Shown in pieces: positions 53,072-62,818 of a stretch of DNA of 64,000 bases. The stretch's first letter is position 1, and the number at the start of each line of letters is the position of its first letter. Location of the stretch: assembly GCF_011683915.1 (NCBI RefSeq), contig NZ_JAAQPH010000022.1, positions 34,213-98,212 on the forward strand, written 5' to 3'. The notes under the pieces are model-generated. The model saw only the letters and a program-made list of their open reading frames with translations, did no database searches and had not been told where the DNA came from. The position numbers and the translations under genes are program-made. Source of the DNA: Pelagibius litoralis. Its GTDB lineage: Bacteria; Pseudomonadota; Alphaproteobacteria; Kiloniellales; Kiloniellaceae.

Positions 53072-53935
53072 TTAGTCGTCGAAGATTTCGACGGTGTGCT
53101 GGTCGCTGTCGGCGAGGCGGCGGACCGGGGCTTGAGCGCTCGCGGCCCAGCCCAGTCGGCGGGACAGATCCTCTGCAGCGGCCACAATCGTCTTTGCGAT
53201 TGACGATGGGTTGTCCAGCGGGAAGCGCGAGGCAACGCGGGAGACGGAAACCGCACCGACGACATGGCCGTCGCGGCCGCGGACAGGCGCTGCCAGGCAA
53301 CAGATCTGTTGTTCATACTCTTCCAGATCCAGCGCATAGCCCTGCGTGCGAACACGGTCCAGGTCCGTCAAAAGAGCCGAACGCTCGGTAATCGTCCGCG
53401 GGGTGAAGGACTGAAATGGCTCCTCGCCGAATGCCTCCTGTAATGCGGATTCCCAAAGCCAGGCCGTCATCACCTTTCCGGCCGCCGTACAATGCAGGGG
53501 GGCCCGGACGCCGAGGCGTGAGGCCATACGAATCATCCCACGGCCTTCGCGCTGATCGACGAAGATAATCTCGTTCTTCTCACGAACCGCCAACGACACC
53601 GTGTCTCCCAGGGTTTCCGCAAGACGGATGAGAACCGGTTCGGCGACCTGATGCAGCCTGAGGCGTTGGGTGAAGGCCGAACCCACCTGGAAAGCCCGCG
53701 GGCCGACGTCATAGAGGCCGGTTTGCTCGTCCTGGTGAACGTAATCCCGGCTGCGTAGGGTTTCCAACAACCGCGATGTCGTTGCCGGCGTCAGATCCAG
53801 GCGTCTGGAAATCTCTGAAAGCGATAGGGAGGCTTCGTCGGCGATGACCTCCAGGATTCGCAATCCCCTGTCCAGAGTCCGGGTGACCTCCATATTCGTT
53901 CGGGTCTTGGCCCGGCCGCGCTTGAGCTCCGCCAT
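53072..53935 (-). CDS. IclR-family transcriptional regulator
   Basis: The 287-residue regulator has an N-terminal HTH (LSLSEISRRLDLTPATTSRL, about 38-57) and a full IclR effector domain (DTVSLAVREKNEIIFVDQRE, GVRAPLHCTAAGKVMTAWLW, CCLAAPVRGRDGHVVGAVSV). It lies just upstream of the transporter operon in the same direction, with a 180-bp gap holding the operon promoter. It is the likely regulator of the transport and dehydratase genes. Confidence 0.9.
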   Translation of the reverse strand: MAELKRGRAKTRTNMEVTRTLDRGLRILEVIADEASLSLSEISRRLDLTPATTSRLLETLRSRDYVHQDEQTGLYDVGPRAFQVGSAFTQRLRLHQVAEPVLIRLAETLGDTVSLAVREKNEIIFVDQREGRGMIRMASRLGVRAPLHCTAAGKVMTAWLWESALQEAFGEEPFQSFTPRTITERSALLTDLDRVRTQGYALDLEEYEQQICCLAAPVRGRDGHVVGAVSVSRVASRFPLDNPSSIAKTIVAAAEDLSRRLGWAASAQAPVRRLADSDQHTVEIFDD

Positions 53936-54034
53936 GCTGATCCAAATTGGTTTGCAAAGGTTGATCCGCTACCAGCATGCAGGAGCTCCTGGAATTTTTC
54001 AATCAGTGATAAATCCTTGCGAGCAGGCGTGAGA

Positions 54035-54940
54035 TCAGGCGCTCGCCTGCAGGGCCAAGGTTTGGCCGATCCAGCCAGAGATCTCGCGCGCCACGACGGC
54101 CTCGTAACCCAGGAAGGTGTTGGTGGCGCCGTCGATGATCTTTGCCTGGACGCTCGGCGACTGTACGGCGGTGCGCCGGATGGTTTCGATGAAGGCCGGC
54201 AGCGGGCGATCCCGTCGCTCCGCCTTGCTGCCATAGAGGACAAAGATGGCTTGGCGGATCTGGGCCAGGGCCGGCGGCCTGTCACTGCCTTCGCCATAGA
54301 ATTCCCGGTGGATGCGTGCCCGGTCCGCATAGACCTGGGCGCTCACGGTGCTGCCGAAGGAGTCGCTTACCGCGCCCATGGCCATGAGTTCCTGCCCGCG
54401 GCCCTCGGCGATCATACTCTTGGCCAGCGCAGTGGTTTCGGCGGGCGCCAGATCGGTGATCTTGTCTCGCACGATAGTGCCCGAGGAGGCGAAAACACAG
54501 CCGACCAACTGTCTGTCCTGCCGTTGGACCTGATAGAAAACAACCTTCGGCGCGCCGTAACCGGCGCCGACCAGGATGTAGTTTTTGTAACCCTCTTTCC
54601 GGGCCAGTTCCGTCCAGGCCGCGATATCAAAGGGACTGTCGATGAACTGCTCCCAGGCCGTGCCGCCAAGAACGAAGCCGGACGGCGTGCGGAACCAAGC
54701 GCCCAGGTCGTGTCCGCGCGTATTGACCGTCAGGAAGGGGCGGCCGAGGCGCGCCAACTGTCGGCCGATTTCGACGAACTCGCGCTGGCTGAAGCGCCTA
54801 TGCATGCCATGGACCCAGATTATCAAAGGGCCCGTCCTGCCAGCCGACTGGGGTGTAATCAGTAACCCTTCAAGCTCGAGACCGTCCTCTGTGGTCACGA
54901 AGACGAGCTTTTCTGTGGGGTCACCGGTCTTGCGCTGCAT
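54035..54940 (-). CDS. Alpha/beta-hydrolase-fold protein with degenerate catalytic triad
   Basis: The 301-residue protein has hydrolase-fold landmarks: LIIWVHGMHRRFSQREFVEI (oxyanion strand), LTVNTRGHDLGAWF and a C-terminal IFVLYGSKAERRDRP (acid strand). At the nucleophile elbow it reads VGAGYGAPK at residues 124-132, so Gly 127 replaces the expected Ser. The usual His near the C-terminus (GADH-type) reads DGATNTFLGYE. It may be a binding or regulatory protein rather than an esterase. It lies 99 bases upstream of the IclR gene, in the same direction. Confidence 0.7.
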   Translation of the reverse strand: MQRKTGDPTEKLVFVTTEDGLELEGLLITPQSAGRTGPLIIWVHGMHRRFSQREFVEIGRQLARLGRPFLTVNTRGHDLGAWFRTPSGFVLGGTAWEQFIDSPFDIAAWTELARKEGYKNYILVGAGYGAPKVVFYQVQRQDRQLVGCVFASSGTIVRDKITDLAPAETTALAKSMIAEGRGQELMAMGAVSDSFGSTVSAQVYADRARIHREFYGEGSDRPPALAQIRQAIFVLYGSKAERRDRPLPAFIETIRRTAVQSPSVQAKIIDGATNTFLGYEAVVAREISGWIGQTLALQASA

Positions 54941-55245
54941 ACGATTGAAAGGCTTTCGAGAAGATCACACGGATGACTTTGGCTTACCGGTTCAAGGTAG
55001 AGATGTTTCTCGCCGAGTGACAAGAACTTCGCGTTGCGGCGCCGATTCCCTACGCTCTCAACGAAGATAAGACTCTGGCCTATCTGGACCAGGCGTTGCC
55101 TGCCACAGCGCCTGGCTTCTGTGCAAGCTCAGCGCCCGGTGGTTTCTGAGGACTGGCCAACAGTTGCGCTACCCGGTGACCCGATCTGCGGTTCTGCGAA
55201 AAAACCGCGCCTTCTGACCGCTCGCTTGGCAGCAGACTCACACAT
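54941..55245. other. Intergenic region upstream of the RTX gene
   Basis: About 300 bases with no recognisable gene. A plus-strand segment near 55060-55145 (YALNEDKTLAYLDQALPATA-like in one frame) is interrupted by stops and may be a remnant. The promoter of the RTX gene probably lies here or just downstream. Confidence 0.35.
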
Positions 55246-55292
55246 AAACCTAAAGTTGTCTCATTTAGGTTTCTCGACTCTTCGTAGAGTCG
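55246..55292 (+). promoter_or_regulatory. Two consecutive hairpins in the RTX gene leader
   Basis: AAACCTAAA (55246-55254) pairs with TTTAGGTTT (55264-55272). Directly after, CGACTCT-TCGT-AGAGTCG forms a second perfect stem (55275-55292). They lie about 140-190 bases before the ATG at 55432. They could be regulatory stems in a long leader, an operator, or a terminator of an upstream transcript. Confidence 0.45.
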
Positions 55293-55431
55293 AAGAGAAG
55301 TTGTTCTCGGCACTGGCAATGCCTTTCAAGCCCTCCATCGACGGCGGTTTTCCGCCGGGCGCGTTGCGAGTTGGCCGTGAGGTCCATGGCAGGTGCAAGG
55401 CTGTACCTAAAGGGAAGAGGGGAGCTAATCG

Positions 55432-58400
55432 ATGAACCGAGAAATCGAGGGAATCGGCCAGGGCAGGGCTGTGCCTTCGCCGCAAGGACCGTCGGCCGAC
55501 TTGCAGAGCCCGTCGGTCTTCGTGGCGCAGGATGCCTCCGCTGGTGAGAGCCCGATTGTTACCGTCGCGGCCATCGGCGGCTTGGATGAGGGCGGCCCCG
55601 CACACCTTGTGATCAACGAGATCGGTATCTCCGCCGCGCTCGACATCCCGCCGCTTGGCGACAGCGGAAGCGATGATGGGTTGCCAGCGGCCCCTCAAGA
55701 AACAGCGATGCTCTATAACTTCGTGGAGTTCTACAACAACACCGGGGCCCAGACAGAGACCTTCGCCAATTCGGTGGAGTTCCTGAATCCTGCGGGCGAT
55801 GTCGTGGTGCTGGATTTGCCGGATGGGATTGTGATCCCGCCCGGCGGTCACCTGGTTCTGTACCAGGACGCTTCGGCGGATGCGGGCGGCGATACCACGG
55901 TGATCGTCCGGGTCTTCGATGTGTCGGGCGCCCCGGTCGACGGGTTTGCGATTGCCGATATCCTGCCTTGGGCGTTGGGTGAGGATACCACGGCGCCGCT
56001 GGCGGTGAATTTGGTTTCCGGCGACGCCGAGTCCCTGGACAGCTTTGCGGCCAACCTCACCACCGCCGACCTGGGCGCGCTGGCCGCAGCGGGGTGGAAT
56101 GCCGGCGGCCTGGTTCCGGATAACGCCGATCTCGGCTTTCAGACCTTCAACGGCAGTTTTACCAATGACCACCAGGTCTTCTCCCGGGTTTTCGATGAGA
56201 ACGATCCGGGCTCCGGCGGGCCGCTCGACAGCGACAGCGCGTCGGATTGGACGACCTCCGTAACAGCGACGGATGGTCGGTTGAACGACTTGGTCGAGGT
56301 ATTGGACCCCAACCCGGCGGACCCGCAACGCGATGATCTCAATCCCGGTCAGGCCAACTCTGACCCGGCGGCCGGCCAGACCGTCCTGGCCGCGGCGAGC
56401 GGTGCCGGCGCGCTGCTGGAAGGCGGCCCTGGACCCGATTTTCTTTTCGGTGCCGGCGGCGACGATACGCTCTATGGCGGCAGCCAGGCGCTGGTGGCGG
56501 CGCAGGCAGAGGCGGCCGCCGATGGCGGTGCGGGCGCGGTTTTCGCTGATCACAACGACTTTCTGAGCGGCGACGCCGGGGACGACGCGCTTTATGGCGG
56601 TTCCGGCGGCGACTATCTGATCGGCGGCGCCGGACGGGACACTCTGGATGGCGGTACGGGTGACGACAGGATTTTCGGCTACGCGGCCCCTCTCGGCGGC
56701 GTCGATGACGGCTTCGATCCGGGCGACGGCGGCCAGACGCAGGCCGACAGCATTGCCGGGGATATCTTTGACGGGGGGTCGCTCGACTACGGGCCTCCGC
56801 CAAGCGACGCCTTTGCGCGGATCGAACAGGGTGGGGATGACACGATTGACGGCGGCCCGGGGGACGACCTGATAGCGGGCGAGGCCTTGGCTGTGACAAC
56901 GAATTTCGCCGGCGCCACGGTGGTCAATCGCGATCGTGCCGACCCCCAAGCCTCCGCCGGCAATGACCTTATCCTGGGGAACGACGGCGATGACACAGTC
57001 GCCGGAGAGGCGCTTGCATTCGATGAGGCGCCCAGCGCCGGGGCAACGGCCGAGAACGTAGCGGCGCAGGGTGGCACCGTCGGTTCGGACATCATAGAGG
57101 GTGGAGACGGAAGCGATGTCATCGTAGGCGACGCCCTGGCCATAACCCGTAGTGACGGCTTCGGTGCTTTCGCGGAGGCCCGAAACCTGTCGACCAGTGG
57201 GACGGCGGGCAGCGACCGTCTGGAGGGCGGTAGCGGGTCCAATCGTATGTCCGGCGATGCCCTGACTCGGGACGCCTCCCGTGGCGGGGGCAGTGTAGTG
57301 GTCGAGAACCAAGCCGAGGGACCGGGGGCCTCCGCCGGCGATGATACGCTGATCGCGACCGATGGCGACGATAGTATGGTGGGGGATGGTTTTGGATCGG
57401 TTGCCACGCCCAGAGTAACCAACAGCGCCTCGGCAGGTGCCTCTGCCGGCAACGATCTGCTGCTTGCCGGCGATGGCGCAAACAAGGTTGCTGGTGAAGC
57501 CTATGCCATTTTCTTCGATATCCGCGCCGTTGGACCCATCCTTGGGCGGAACCGTGCCGACGATGGCGCCGCCGGAAACGATACGATCGTGACGGGTTCC
57601 GGCAATGATGTGATCGCGGGTGAATCCTTCAAGCTTGCCGACAGTGAGGCCAGGGGCGCGGCCGGGGCGGCCGGCAACGACTCTATCTCAGGCGGTGGTG
57701 GAAACGACACCATTGCCGGTGACAGCTTGGCAGAGATTGATCGGCAAGGGTTCTCGGAGGCACTTGCGAAGGCATCGGAGGGAGGTGTCGCTTCGGCAGA
57801 CCGAATCAGTGGCGGGGCCGGCGCCGACACCCTGGCCGGGGACTCGCTGACAATCTCGACAGGCGATTTTGCAGAGGCGCACAGCAGCAACAACGCGGAG
57901 GGCGGGTCGGCCGGCGACGATATCATCAGCGCCGGCAGCGGTGCGGACCTCGTGTCCGGTGATGCAATGGTCGTTTCCCCGGAGGGAGAGGCCAGGGCAA
58001 CGGCTGAGAATACTGCCGCCGGTGCTTCCTCGTCGGCCGGCAACGATGACCTGCGCGGCCTTGACGGCCTCGATTCGATTGCCGGGGATGCCTTATCGTC
58101 AACGCGAGGGCCTTTGGCCAATGCGTCGGTCAAGAACAGCTCGCTCCTGGACGACCCTGGCAAAAGCGCCGCCGGTGCCGACACCATCAGTGGCAATGGG
58201 GGCGCTGACAGCGTGTCGGGCGATGCGATGGCGATTTCTGCGTTCTCAAGTGTCGAGGCTTTGGTGGAGAACACCGCCGTCGGCGGCATCGCCGGCAGCG
58301 ACGTGATTGCCGGGCAGGGGGGAAACAATATCTTGGCCGGCGATGCCTTCGCCTCCGGTGGCGGTAGTGTCCTGGCCGAAAGTGAGAACCAGGCAGAGCG

Positions 58401-61400
58401 GGGACAGGCTTCTGCGGGCAGCGATACCCTGACCGCGGGGAGTGGCAACGACACCCTTGCAGGCGATGTACTGGCTTTGGTTCAAAGCAGTTTCTCGGAT
58501 TTCCGCTCGGCGACGGGGCGGAACACTGCATCGGATGCCGGTTCTGCCGGTAACGATCTGTTGGTTAGCGGTAGCGGCTTTGGCAAGTTGTCCGGCGATG
58601 TCTTGCTGATCAAGAAGCTGGACGACAGCGCGTCTCTTGAGGCCGCACAGGCATTTAACCAGAGCAGCGGCGGCGCTGCTGGCAACGACACGCTGCTTGC
58701 CGGCAGCGGAAGAGATCTGATTGCCGGCGACAGCTTTGAACAAGCGAGGTTTGCGAAGGCGACCACGTCCAACGAAGCCAATGGGCCGGATGCGTCTGCT
58801 GGCAACGACAGCGCCTCCGGCGGTGGCGAGCGCGATTGGATTGCCGGCGACAGCCTGGCGCGGGGTGTTCAACAGGCTTCCGCCACTGCGACCGGCATCG
58901 CGATCGCGGGCGGTATTGCTGCGGCGGATATCATCCGCGGCGGTGCAGGTGACGACCGCCTGGCGGGCGATGCCCTGGCGCATGCGACCGAGGGGGACGT
59001 CGACGCTTCTGCCGAGAACCGGGCACAGGGCGGTCAGGCAGGTGGCGATACGGTCACCGCCGGCACAGGTAGCGATCTGGTTTCCGGTGACGGTCTGGCG
59101 GTGGCGATCGGTCATGCGAACGTACTGACAGAAAATACCTCTCTCGTTGCCGATTCGAGCGCCGGCGCCGACATACTGCGCGGACTTGACGGCCATGACA
59201 GTATCGCCGGGGACGCTCTTGCCGTTGGTGCCACTTCGGCCCGGGGGGAAGTAACGAACATCGCCTACGGCCACGAGGGCGCTTTTGCTGTGGCAGGCAA
59301 CGACACCATCAGCGGCGATGGGGCGGCTGATGTGCTGGCTGGCGATGCCATGGCCCTGGCGGAAACCGGTTCTGCGGAAGCCATCGCCGTCAACACGGTC
59401 TACGGCAACGCGATGCCAGGCAATGCCGGTAGTGATGATATCGATGGCGGTGGAGGCTATAACCTGATTGCCGGCGACGCCCTGGCCGAGGGTGACTCCG
59501 GTTCGCTGGCACAGGTGCAAAACATCGTCGCTGCGGATGGTCATGCTGGAAGTGATGTGATCGTCAGCGGCGACGGGCTCGACACTCTCGCTGGTGATGC
59601 GCTAGTCCTTGGTGGTGGTATGGCGCAAGTCGCCAACATGGCGTCCAGCACGCTGTTGGATGCCACCAATCTCGCTTTTGCGGGTGATGACATCCTCGAA
59701 AGCGGGGGTCAGAACGACAGTGTTGCAGGCGACGCTCTGGCTGTGGGTGATGCTGCGATCGCCGGCGTCGAACAGAGCGCTGAAACAGAGGCCTTTCTGC
59801 TTGGTGCTGGCGAGGGATCGACAATCGCTTCGGCTGGCAGCGACAGCATCAACGGCGGAGCCAACAGCGACCTTCTGTCCGGCGATGCCATGTCCAGCGG
59901 CGACGGCAGCAGCGCCGGCGCAAGCAATAAAGCCAGCACCACCGCTTCAGTGGCGGGGGCCGGCCCCGATTTCGATGAGAGGGGCGAGCTGTTAGCAACG
60001 GCACGGGCCGGCGGCGACACCTTGTTGGGTGGGGGCGGCAACGACACTGTCGCGGGTGACGCCTTGGCGGCGGGGACAGCCGCCGTGGCGGTTGCTGACA
60101 ACGAGACGTCGGTCACGCAGCTGCCAAGCGAATTCGGTCGCTTCGAGATCATCGCGGAAGCCGGCTCAGATGAGATTTACGGGGACGGCGTCGATGAAAC
60201 AGGCAACGGCGGTAACGATGTCATTGTCGGCGACGCCCTGGCTACAGGAGCCCAAGGCGCGGCTGAAGCCTTCAATGTGGCGGCCTCGATCGCCGATACT
60301 TCCTCCCAGAGCACCGCATTTGGCTCTACCGGAGCCCGTAGCGGCGTCGACACTATCGATGCAGGGGTCGGCGAAAACGTCGTCGCCGGCGATGCGGCAA
60401 CGACCCACGAAAGCGGTGGGGATGCCATCGCGAACAATACGGCCACAAGCGCAGATAGGGGAGGCGGTGCTCGTGCCGGCGATGACCGTATTCAGGCCGG
60501 CGCCATCAGCGGTGAAGGCTCCAACACGATATCTGGCGATGCCCTCACCATGGGCGCTGACAGCACGGCGCGGGCCAGCAGTACGGCGGAGGCACGGGAC
60601 GGCGATGTCCTGGCCACCGCGTCCTGGGATTTCATCGATGTTTTCGGAAGCTCCTTCGACAAAGTAGCGGGCGATGCTTTAGCCTATGGCGCCCGTGCGC
60701 GGGCAGAGACCAGGAACACCGGTCTGGCTTCGGGTGAAGACGACGATGCATTTGCTTATGCATTGGCCGGCGGTGACCGTATCGACCTGGCGTCCACGCT
60801 CTATGCCATGGCTGCGGGGGACTCTCTGGCCTATGGGGAGGAGGGTGTCGCGGATGTAGAGAACACGTCGGTTTCCGAGTTGGGCGGTTATGCCCCCATC
60901 GGTGACGATGGGATCACCGGTGGACGGGCCGACGATACTCTGTCCGGTGATGCGTTGTCAGCGGGTGACAATGGAATGGCGATTGTTGCGAATCAGGCGA
61001 CCGGGTTCGACTCTTCGGTGGCTCTGGCTGGAAACGATGTGCTTTTTTCCAACGATATCTGGGCCGACGAAGGCAGTGAGCTTAGGAACGACGGCGATGA
61101 CGTCCTGGCTGGCGATGCCCTGGCTTTGGGCGCGGGCGCCTCGGCCGGTGTCACCAATACGGCAACCGCCAACGATACGAGCCTGGCCAGAGCTGGCGTG
61201 GACAATATCCTTGGAAACCTTGGATCAGACCTGATCGCCGGCGACGCCATGACATCCGATCTCCACGGCGGCAACGCCACCGTGGAGAACCTGGCGGTTG
61301 CCAACGAACAGGGCCGGCCGATGGCCGGAAGCGACACCATCTATGCCGGTGGCTTCAGTTTCGTCACGCCGGGTTTCTACGGCAACGACAGCGTCGCCGG

Positions 61401-62742
61401 TGACGCGCTGACGGTGGCAAGCCAGACCATGGCATTGACCAAAAACACCGCCTCCGTTTTCGGCGGAATTGGCCCGGCAAAGGCCGGTGACGATTCGATT
61501 TACAGCGGCGACGGTGTCTTAACGATCGCCGGAGACTCCCTCACCCTGGGTAACGGCTCCATCGCAGAGGTGGGGAATACCGCCAGCGGCGGCGGCGCCT
61601 CGGCCGGTAACGACTTGATACGCCTCGGCGATAACACAGAAGAGCGCGAGGGCGGCGCTGTTCCACTTTCACGGGCCGCTGGCGATGCTCTGGCCAGCGG
61701 GGGCGACGGTATTGCCCGGCTCGCCAACCGGGCCGAACTGTTGCCCGGTGCGGCGGTCGGCGAGAGTCAGGCCGGCAACGATACCATCATCGGCGGCGAC
61801 GGTGGCTATGCCATTGCCGGAGATGCCTTGGCCAGCGGGCGAAACGGCGCCGCCGTGGTGGCCAACACGGCCGCAGCGGTGCTGGCCCTGCTCGGCAACG
61901 ATGTGATCACTGTGACCGGAGTCGGCGCTGACCTGATTTCCGGTGACGCCCTGGCGACGGATGGCGGCGACGCATCGCTCTCTAACGATATTGCCGAAAG
62001 CCTGACCGGCTCCTCGGCCGGTAATGATTCGATCGTCGCGGATGCGGGCAACGATACCCTGGCCGGCGACGCCTTGTCGACCGGCGGTATGGCGTCGGTG
62101 ATTATCGGCGGTGATGACACCATCTTCGGCGGTAGCGGCAATGACCTGATCTCCGGCGATGCCCTGGCTCTGGATGGCGGGACGGCGGAGTCGCGAGGCG
62201 GTGGCGACGATCTCCTCTACGGCGGCAGCGGTAGCGATACGGTCTATGGCGATTCCAACGGCGACGACTCGCAGGGCGGCGATGATTCGCTCTTTGGTGG
62301 CGCAGGGTCCGACTATCTGCTCGGCAATGCCGGGGAAGACCTGCTTGTCGGCGGTACAGGTGACGACACGCTGGATGGCGGCGACGGCAATGACACGCTG
62401 GAAGGCGGGGCGGGCAGCGATGTTTTCACCTTCACCGCCGGTCTGGTCGGCTCGACGGATGTGATAGCGGATTTCGTCGTGGCGGACGGCGATATCCTTG
62501 ATCTCTCGGATCTCCTGGTCGGCCTCGGCGCAGAGGACGGGGCCAGCCTGGGCAGTTATCTGGAGGTTACCTACGACAACGTAGAGGGCAATAGCGTTAT
62601 CGGCATCGACGTCGATGGCGATGACAGCGGGTTCAACGACTTCATCATTGTGGTGGAGGGCGTGAATTTGGTCGGCGGCGCGGGGACACAAGAGGACATT
62701 CTGCAGTCCCTCATCGATAGCGGAAGCCTGAATGCCTTGTGA
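55432..62742 (+). CDS. Giant RTX repeat protein with lamin-tail-like domain, type I secreted
   Basis: A 2,436-residue acidic, cysteine-poor protein without a Sec signal. Residues about 58-300 resemble a lamin-tail-type domain (HLVINEIGISAA, VEFYNNTGAQTETFANSVEF, PPGGHLVLYQD). Classical RTX nonapeptides (GGAGDDTLYGG type) appear at about 330-480. From about 482 to 2,275 come roughly 41 units pairing an RTX-like half with a GDALA segment. Classical RTX repeats then return (GGTGDDTLDGGDGNDTLEGG). The end matches type I secretion C-termini (DVFTFTAGLVGSTDVIADFV and an acidic tail). It is probably an exported calcium-binding surface or adhesion protein. A ribosome-binding site GAGGGGAG precedes the ATG. 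No transporter genes are nearby. Confidence 0.85.
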   Translation: MNREIEGIGQGRAVPSPQGPSADLQSPSVFVAQDASAGESPIVTVAAIGGLDEGGPAHLVINEIGISAALDIPPLGDSGSDDGLPAAPQETAMLYNFVEFYNNTGAQTETFANSVEFLNPAGDVVVLDLPDGIVIPPGGHLVLYQDASADAGGDTTVIVRVFDVSGAPVDGFAIADILPWALGEDTTAPLAVNLVSGDAESLDSFAANLTTADLGALAAAGWNAGGLVPDNADLGFQTFNGSFTNDHQVFSRVFDENDPGSGGPLDSDSASDWTTSVTATDGRLNDLVEVLDPNPADPQRDDLNPGQANSDPAAGQTVLAAASGAGALLEGGPGPDFLFGAGGDDTLYGGSQALVAAQAEAAADGGAGAVFADHNDFLSGDAGDDALYGGSGGDYLIGGAGRDTLDGGTGDDRIFGYAAPLGGVDDGFDPGDGGQTQADSIAGDIFDGGSLDYGPPPSDAFARIEQGGDDTIDGGPGDDLIAGEALAVTTNFAGATVVNRDRADPQASAGNDLILGNDGDDTVAGEALAFDEAPSAGATAENVAAQGGTVGSDIIEGGDGSDVIVGDALAITRSDGFGAFAEARNLSTSGTAGSDRLEGGSGSNRMSGDALTRDASRGGGSVVVENQAEGPGASAGDDTLIATDGDDSMVGDGFGSVATPRVTNSASAGASAGNDLLLAGDGANKVAGEAYAIFFDIRAVGPILGRNRADDGAAGNDTIVTGSGNDVIAGESFKLADSEARGAAGAAGNDSISGGGGNDTIAGDSLAEIDRQGFSEALAKASEGGVASADRISGGAGADTLAGDSLTISTGDFAEAHSSNNAEGGSAGDDIISAGSGADLVSGDAMVVSPEGEARATAENTAAGASSSAGNDDLRGLDGLDSIAGDALSSTRGPLANASVKNSSLLDDPGKSAAGADTISGNGGADSVSGDAMAISAFSSVEALVENTAVGGIAGSDVIAGQGGNNILAGDAFASGGGSVLAESENQAERGQASAGSDTLTAGSGNDTLAGDVLALVQSSFSDFRSATGRNTASDAGSAGNDLLVSGSGFGKLSGDVLLIKKLDDSASLEAAQAFNQSSGGAAGNDTLLAGSGRDLIAGDSFEQARFAKATTSNEANGPDASAGNDSASGGGERDWIAGDSLARGVQQASATATGIAIAGGIAAADIIRGGAGDDRLAGDALAHATEGDVDASAENRAQGGQAGGDTVTAGTGSDLVSGDGLAVAIGHANVLTENTSLVADSSAGADILRGLDGHDSIAGDALAVGATSARGEVTNIAYGHEGAFAVAGNDTISGDGAADVLAGDAMALAETGSAEAIAVNTVYGNAMPGNAGSDDIDGGGGYNLIAGDALAEGDSGSLAQVQNIVAADGHAGSDVIVSGDGLDTLAGDALVLGGGMAQVANMASSTLLDATNLAFAGDDILESGGQNDSVAGDALAVGDAAIAGVEQSAETEAFLLGAGEGSTIASAGSDSINGGANSDLLSGDAMSSGDGSSAGASNKASTTASVAGAGPDFDERGELLATARAGGDTLLGGGGNDTVAGDALAAGTAAVAVADNETSVTQLPSEFGRFEIIAEAGSDEIYGDGVDETGNGGNDVIVGDALATGAQGAAEAFNVAASIADTSSQSTAFGSTGARSGVDTIDAGVGENVVAGDAATTHESGGDAIANNTATSADRGGGARAGDDRIQAGAISGEGSNTISGDALTMGADSTARASSTAEARDGDVLATASWDFIDVFGSSFDKVAGDALAYGARARAETRNTGLASGEDDDAFAYALAGGDRIDLASTLYAMAAGDSLAYGEEGVADVENTSVSELGGYAPIGDDGITGGRADDTLSGDALSAGDNGMAIVANQATGFDSSVALAGNDVLFSNDIWADEGSELRNDGDDVLAGDALALGAGASAGVTNTATANDTSLARAGVDNILGNLGSDLIAGDAMTSDLHGGNATVENLAVANEQGRPMAGSDTIYAGGFSFVTPGFYGNDSVAGDALTVASQTMALTKNTASVFGGIGPAKAGDDSIYSGDGVLTIAGDSLTLGNGSIAEVGNTASGGGASAGNDLIRLGDNTEEREGGAVPLSRAAGDALASGGDGIARLANRAELLPGAAVGESQAGNDTIIGGDGGYAIAGDALASGRNGAAVVANTAAAVLALLGNDVITVTGVGADLISGDALATDGGDASLSNDIAESLTGSSAGNDSIVADAGNDTLAGDALSTGGMASVIIGGDDTIFGGSGNDLISGDALALDGGTAESRGGGDDLLYGGSGSDTVYGDSNGDDSQGGDDSLFGGAGSDYLLGNAGEDLLVGGTGDDTLDGGDGNDTLEGGAGSDVFTFTAGLVGSTDVIADFVVADGDILDLSDLLVGLGAEDGASLGSYLEVTYDNVEGNSVIGIDVDGDDSGFNDFIIVVEGVNLVGGAGTQEDILQSLIDSGSLNAL
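56875..62250 (+). repeat. About 41 tandem ~42-residue GDALA/RTX repeat units
   Basis: Within the giant protein, a unit recurs about 41 times with the form (A/S)GDALA, 8-14 variable residues, A-x-A-x-N-x-A, 5-20 residues, then AGNDxIxGGxGxDxI. Unit length is mostly 38-46 residues, with longer units in the C-terminal half. The GDALA position varies as GDSL, GDAM or GEAL. DNA identity between units is low, so the array is old and under protein-level selection rather than freshly expanded. Confidence 0.8.
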
Positions 62743-62777
62743 GATGTCTGGGTGAGATGTCTGGGTGAGATGCTTGG
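62740..62777 (+). repeat. 13-bp tandem repeat at the RTX stop codon
   Basis: TGAGATGTCTGGG occurs twice exactly and a third time imperfectly (TGAGATGCTTGG), starting at the TGA stop itself. Function unknown. Confidence 0.5.
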
Positions 62778-62800
62778 TATCTCTGCTGTCGGTCTCGGCG

Positions 62801-62818
62801 GTTGCGGGCCCCCGCAAC
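62801..62818 (+). terminator. GC-rich hairpin downstream of the RTX gene
   Basis: GTTGCGGG-CC-CCCGCAAC is a perfect 8-bp inverted repeat 58 bases after the RTX stop. It overlaps the start of the 121-bp repeat copy B and lacks a T-run, so the terminator role is uncertain. Confidence 0.35.

Noticed and set aside
55261..57312. 683-codon minus-strand ORF
   Set aside because: It lies antisense to the RTX gene; its composition comes from the GC-rich repetitive codons of the opposite strand and it has no family similarity.
58246..59544. 432-codon minus-strand ORF
   Set aside because: Antisense shadow of the RTX repeats, without start signals or recognisable domains.
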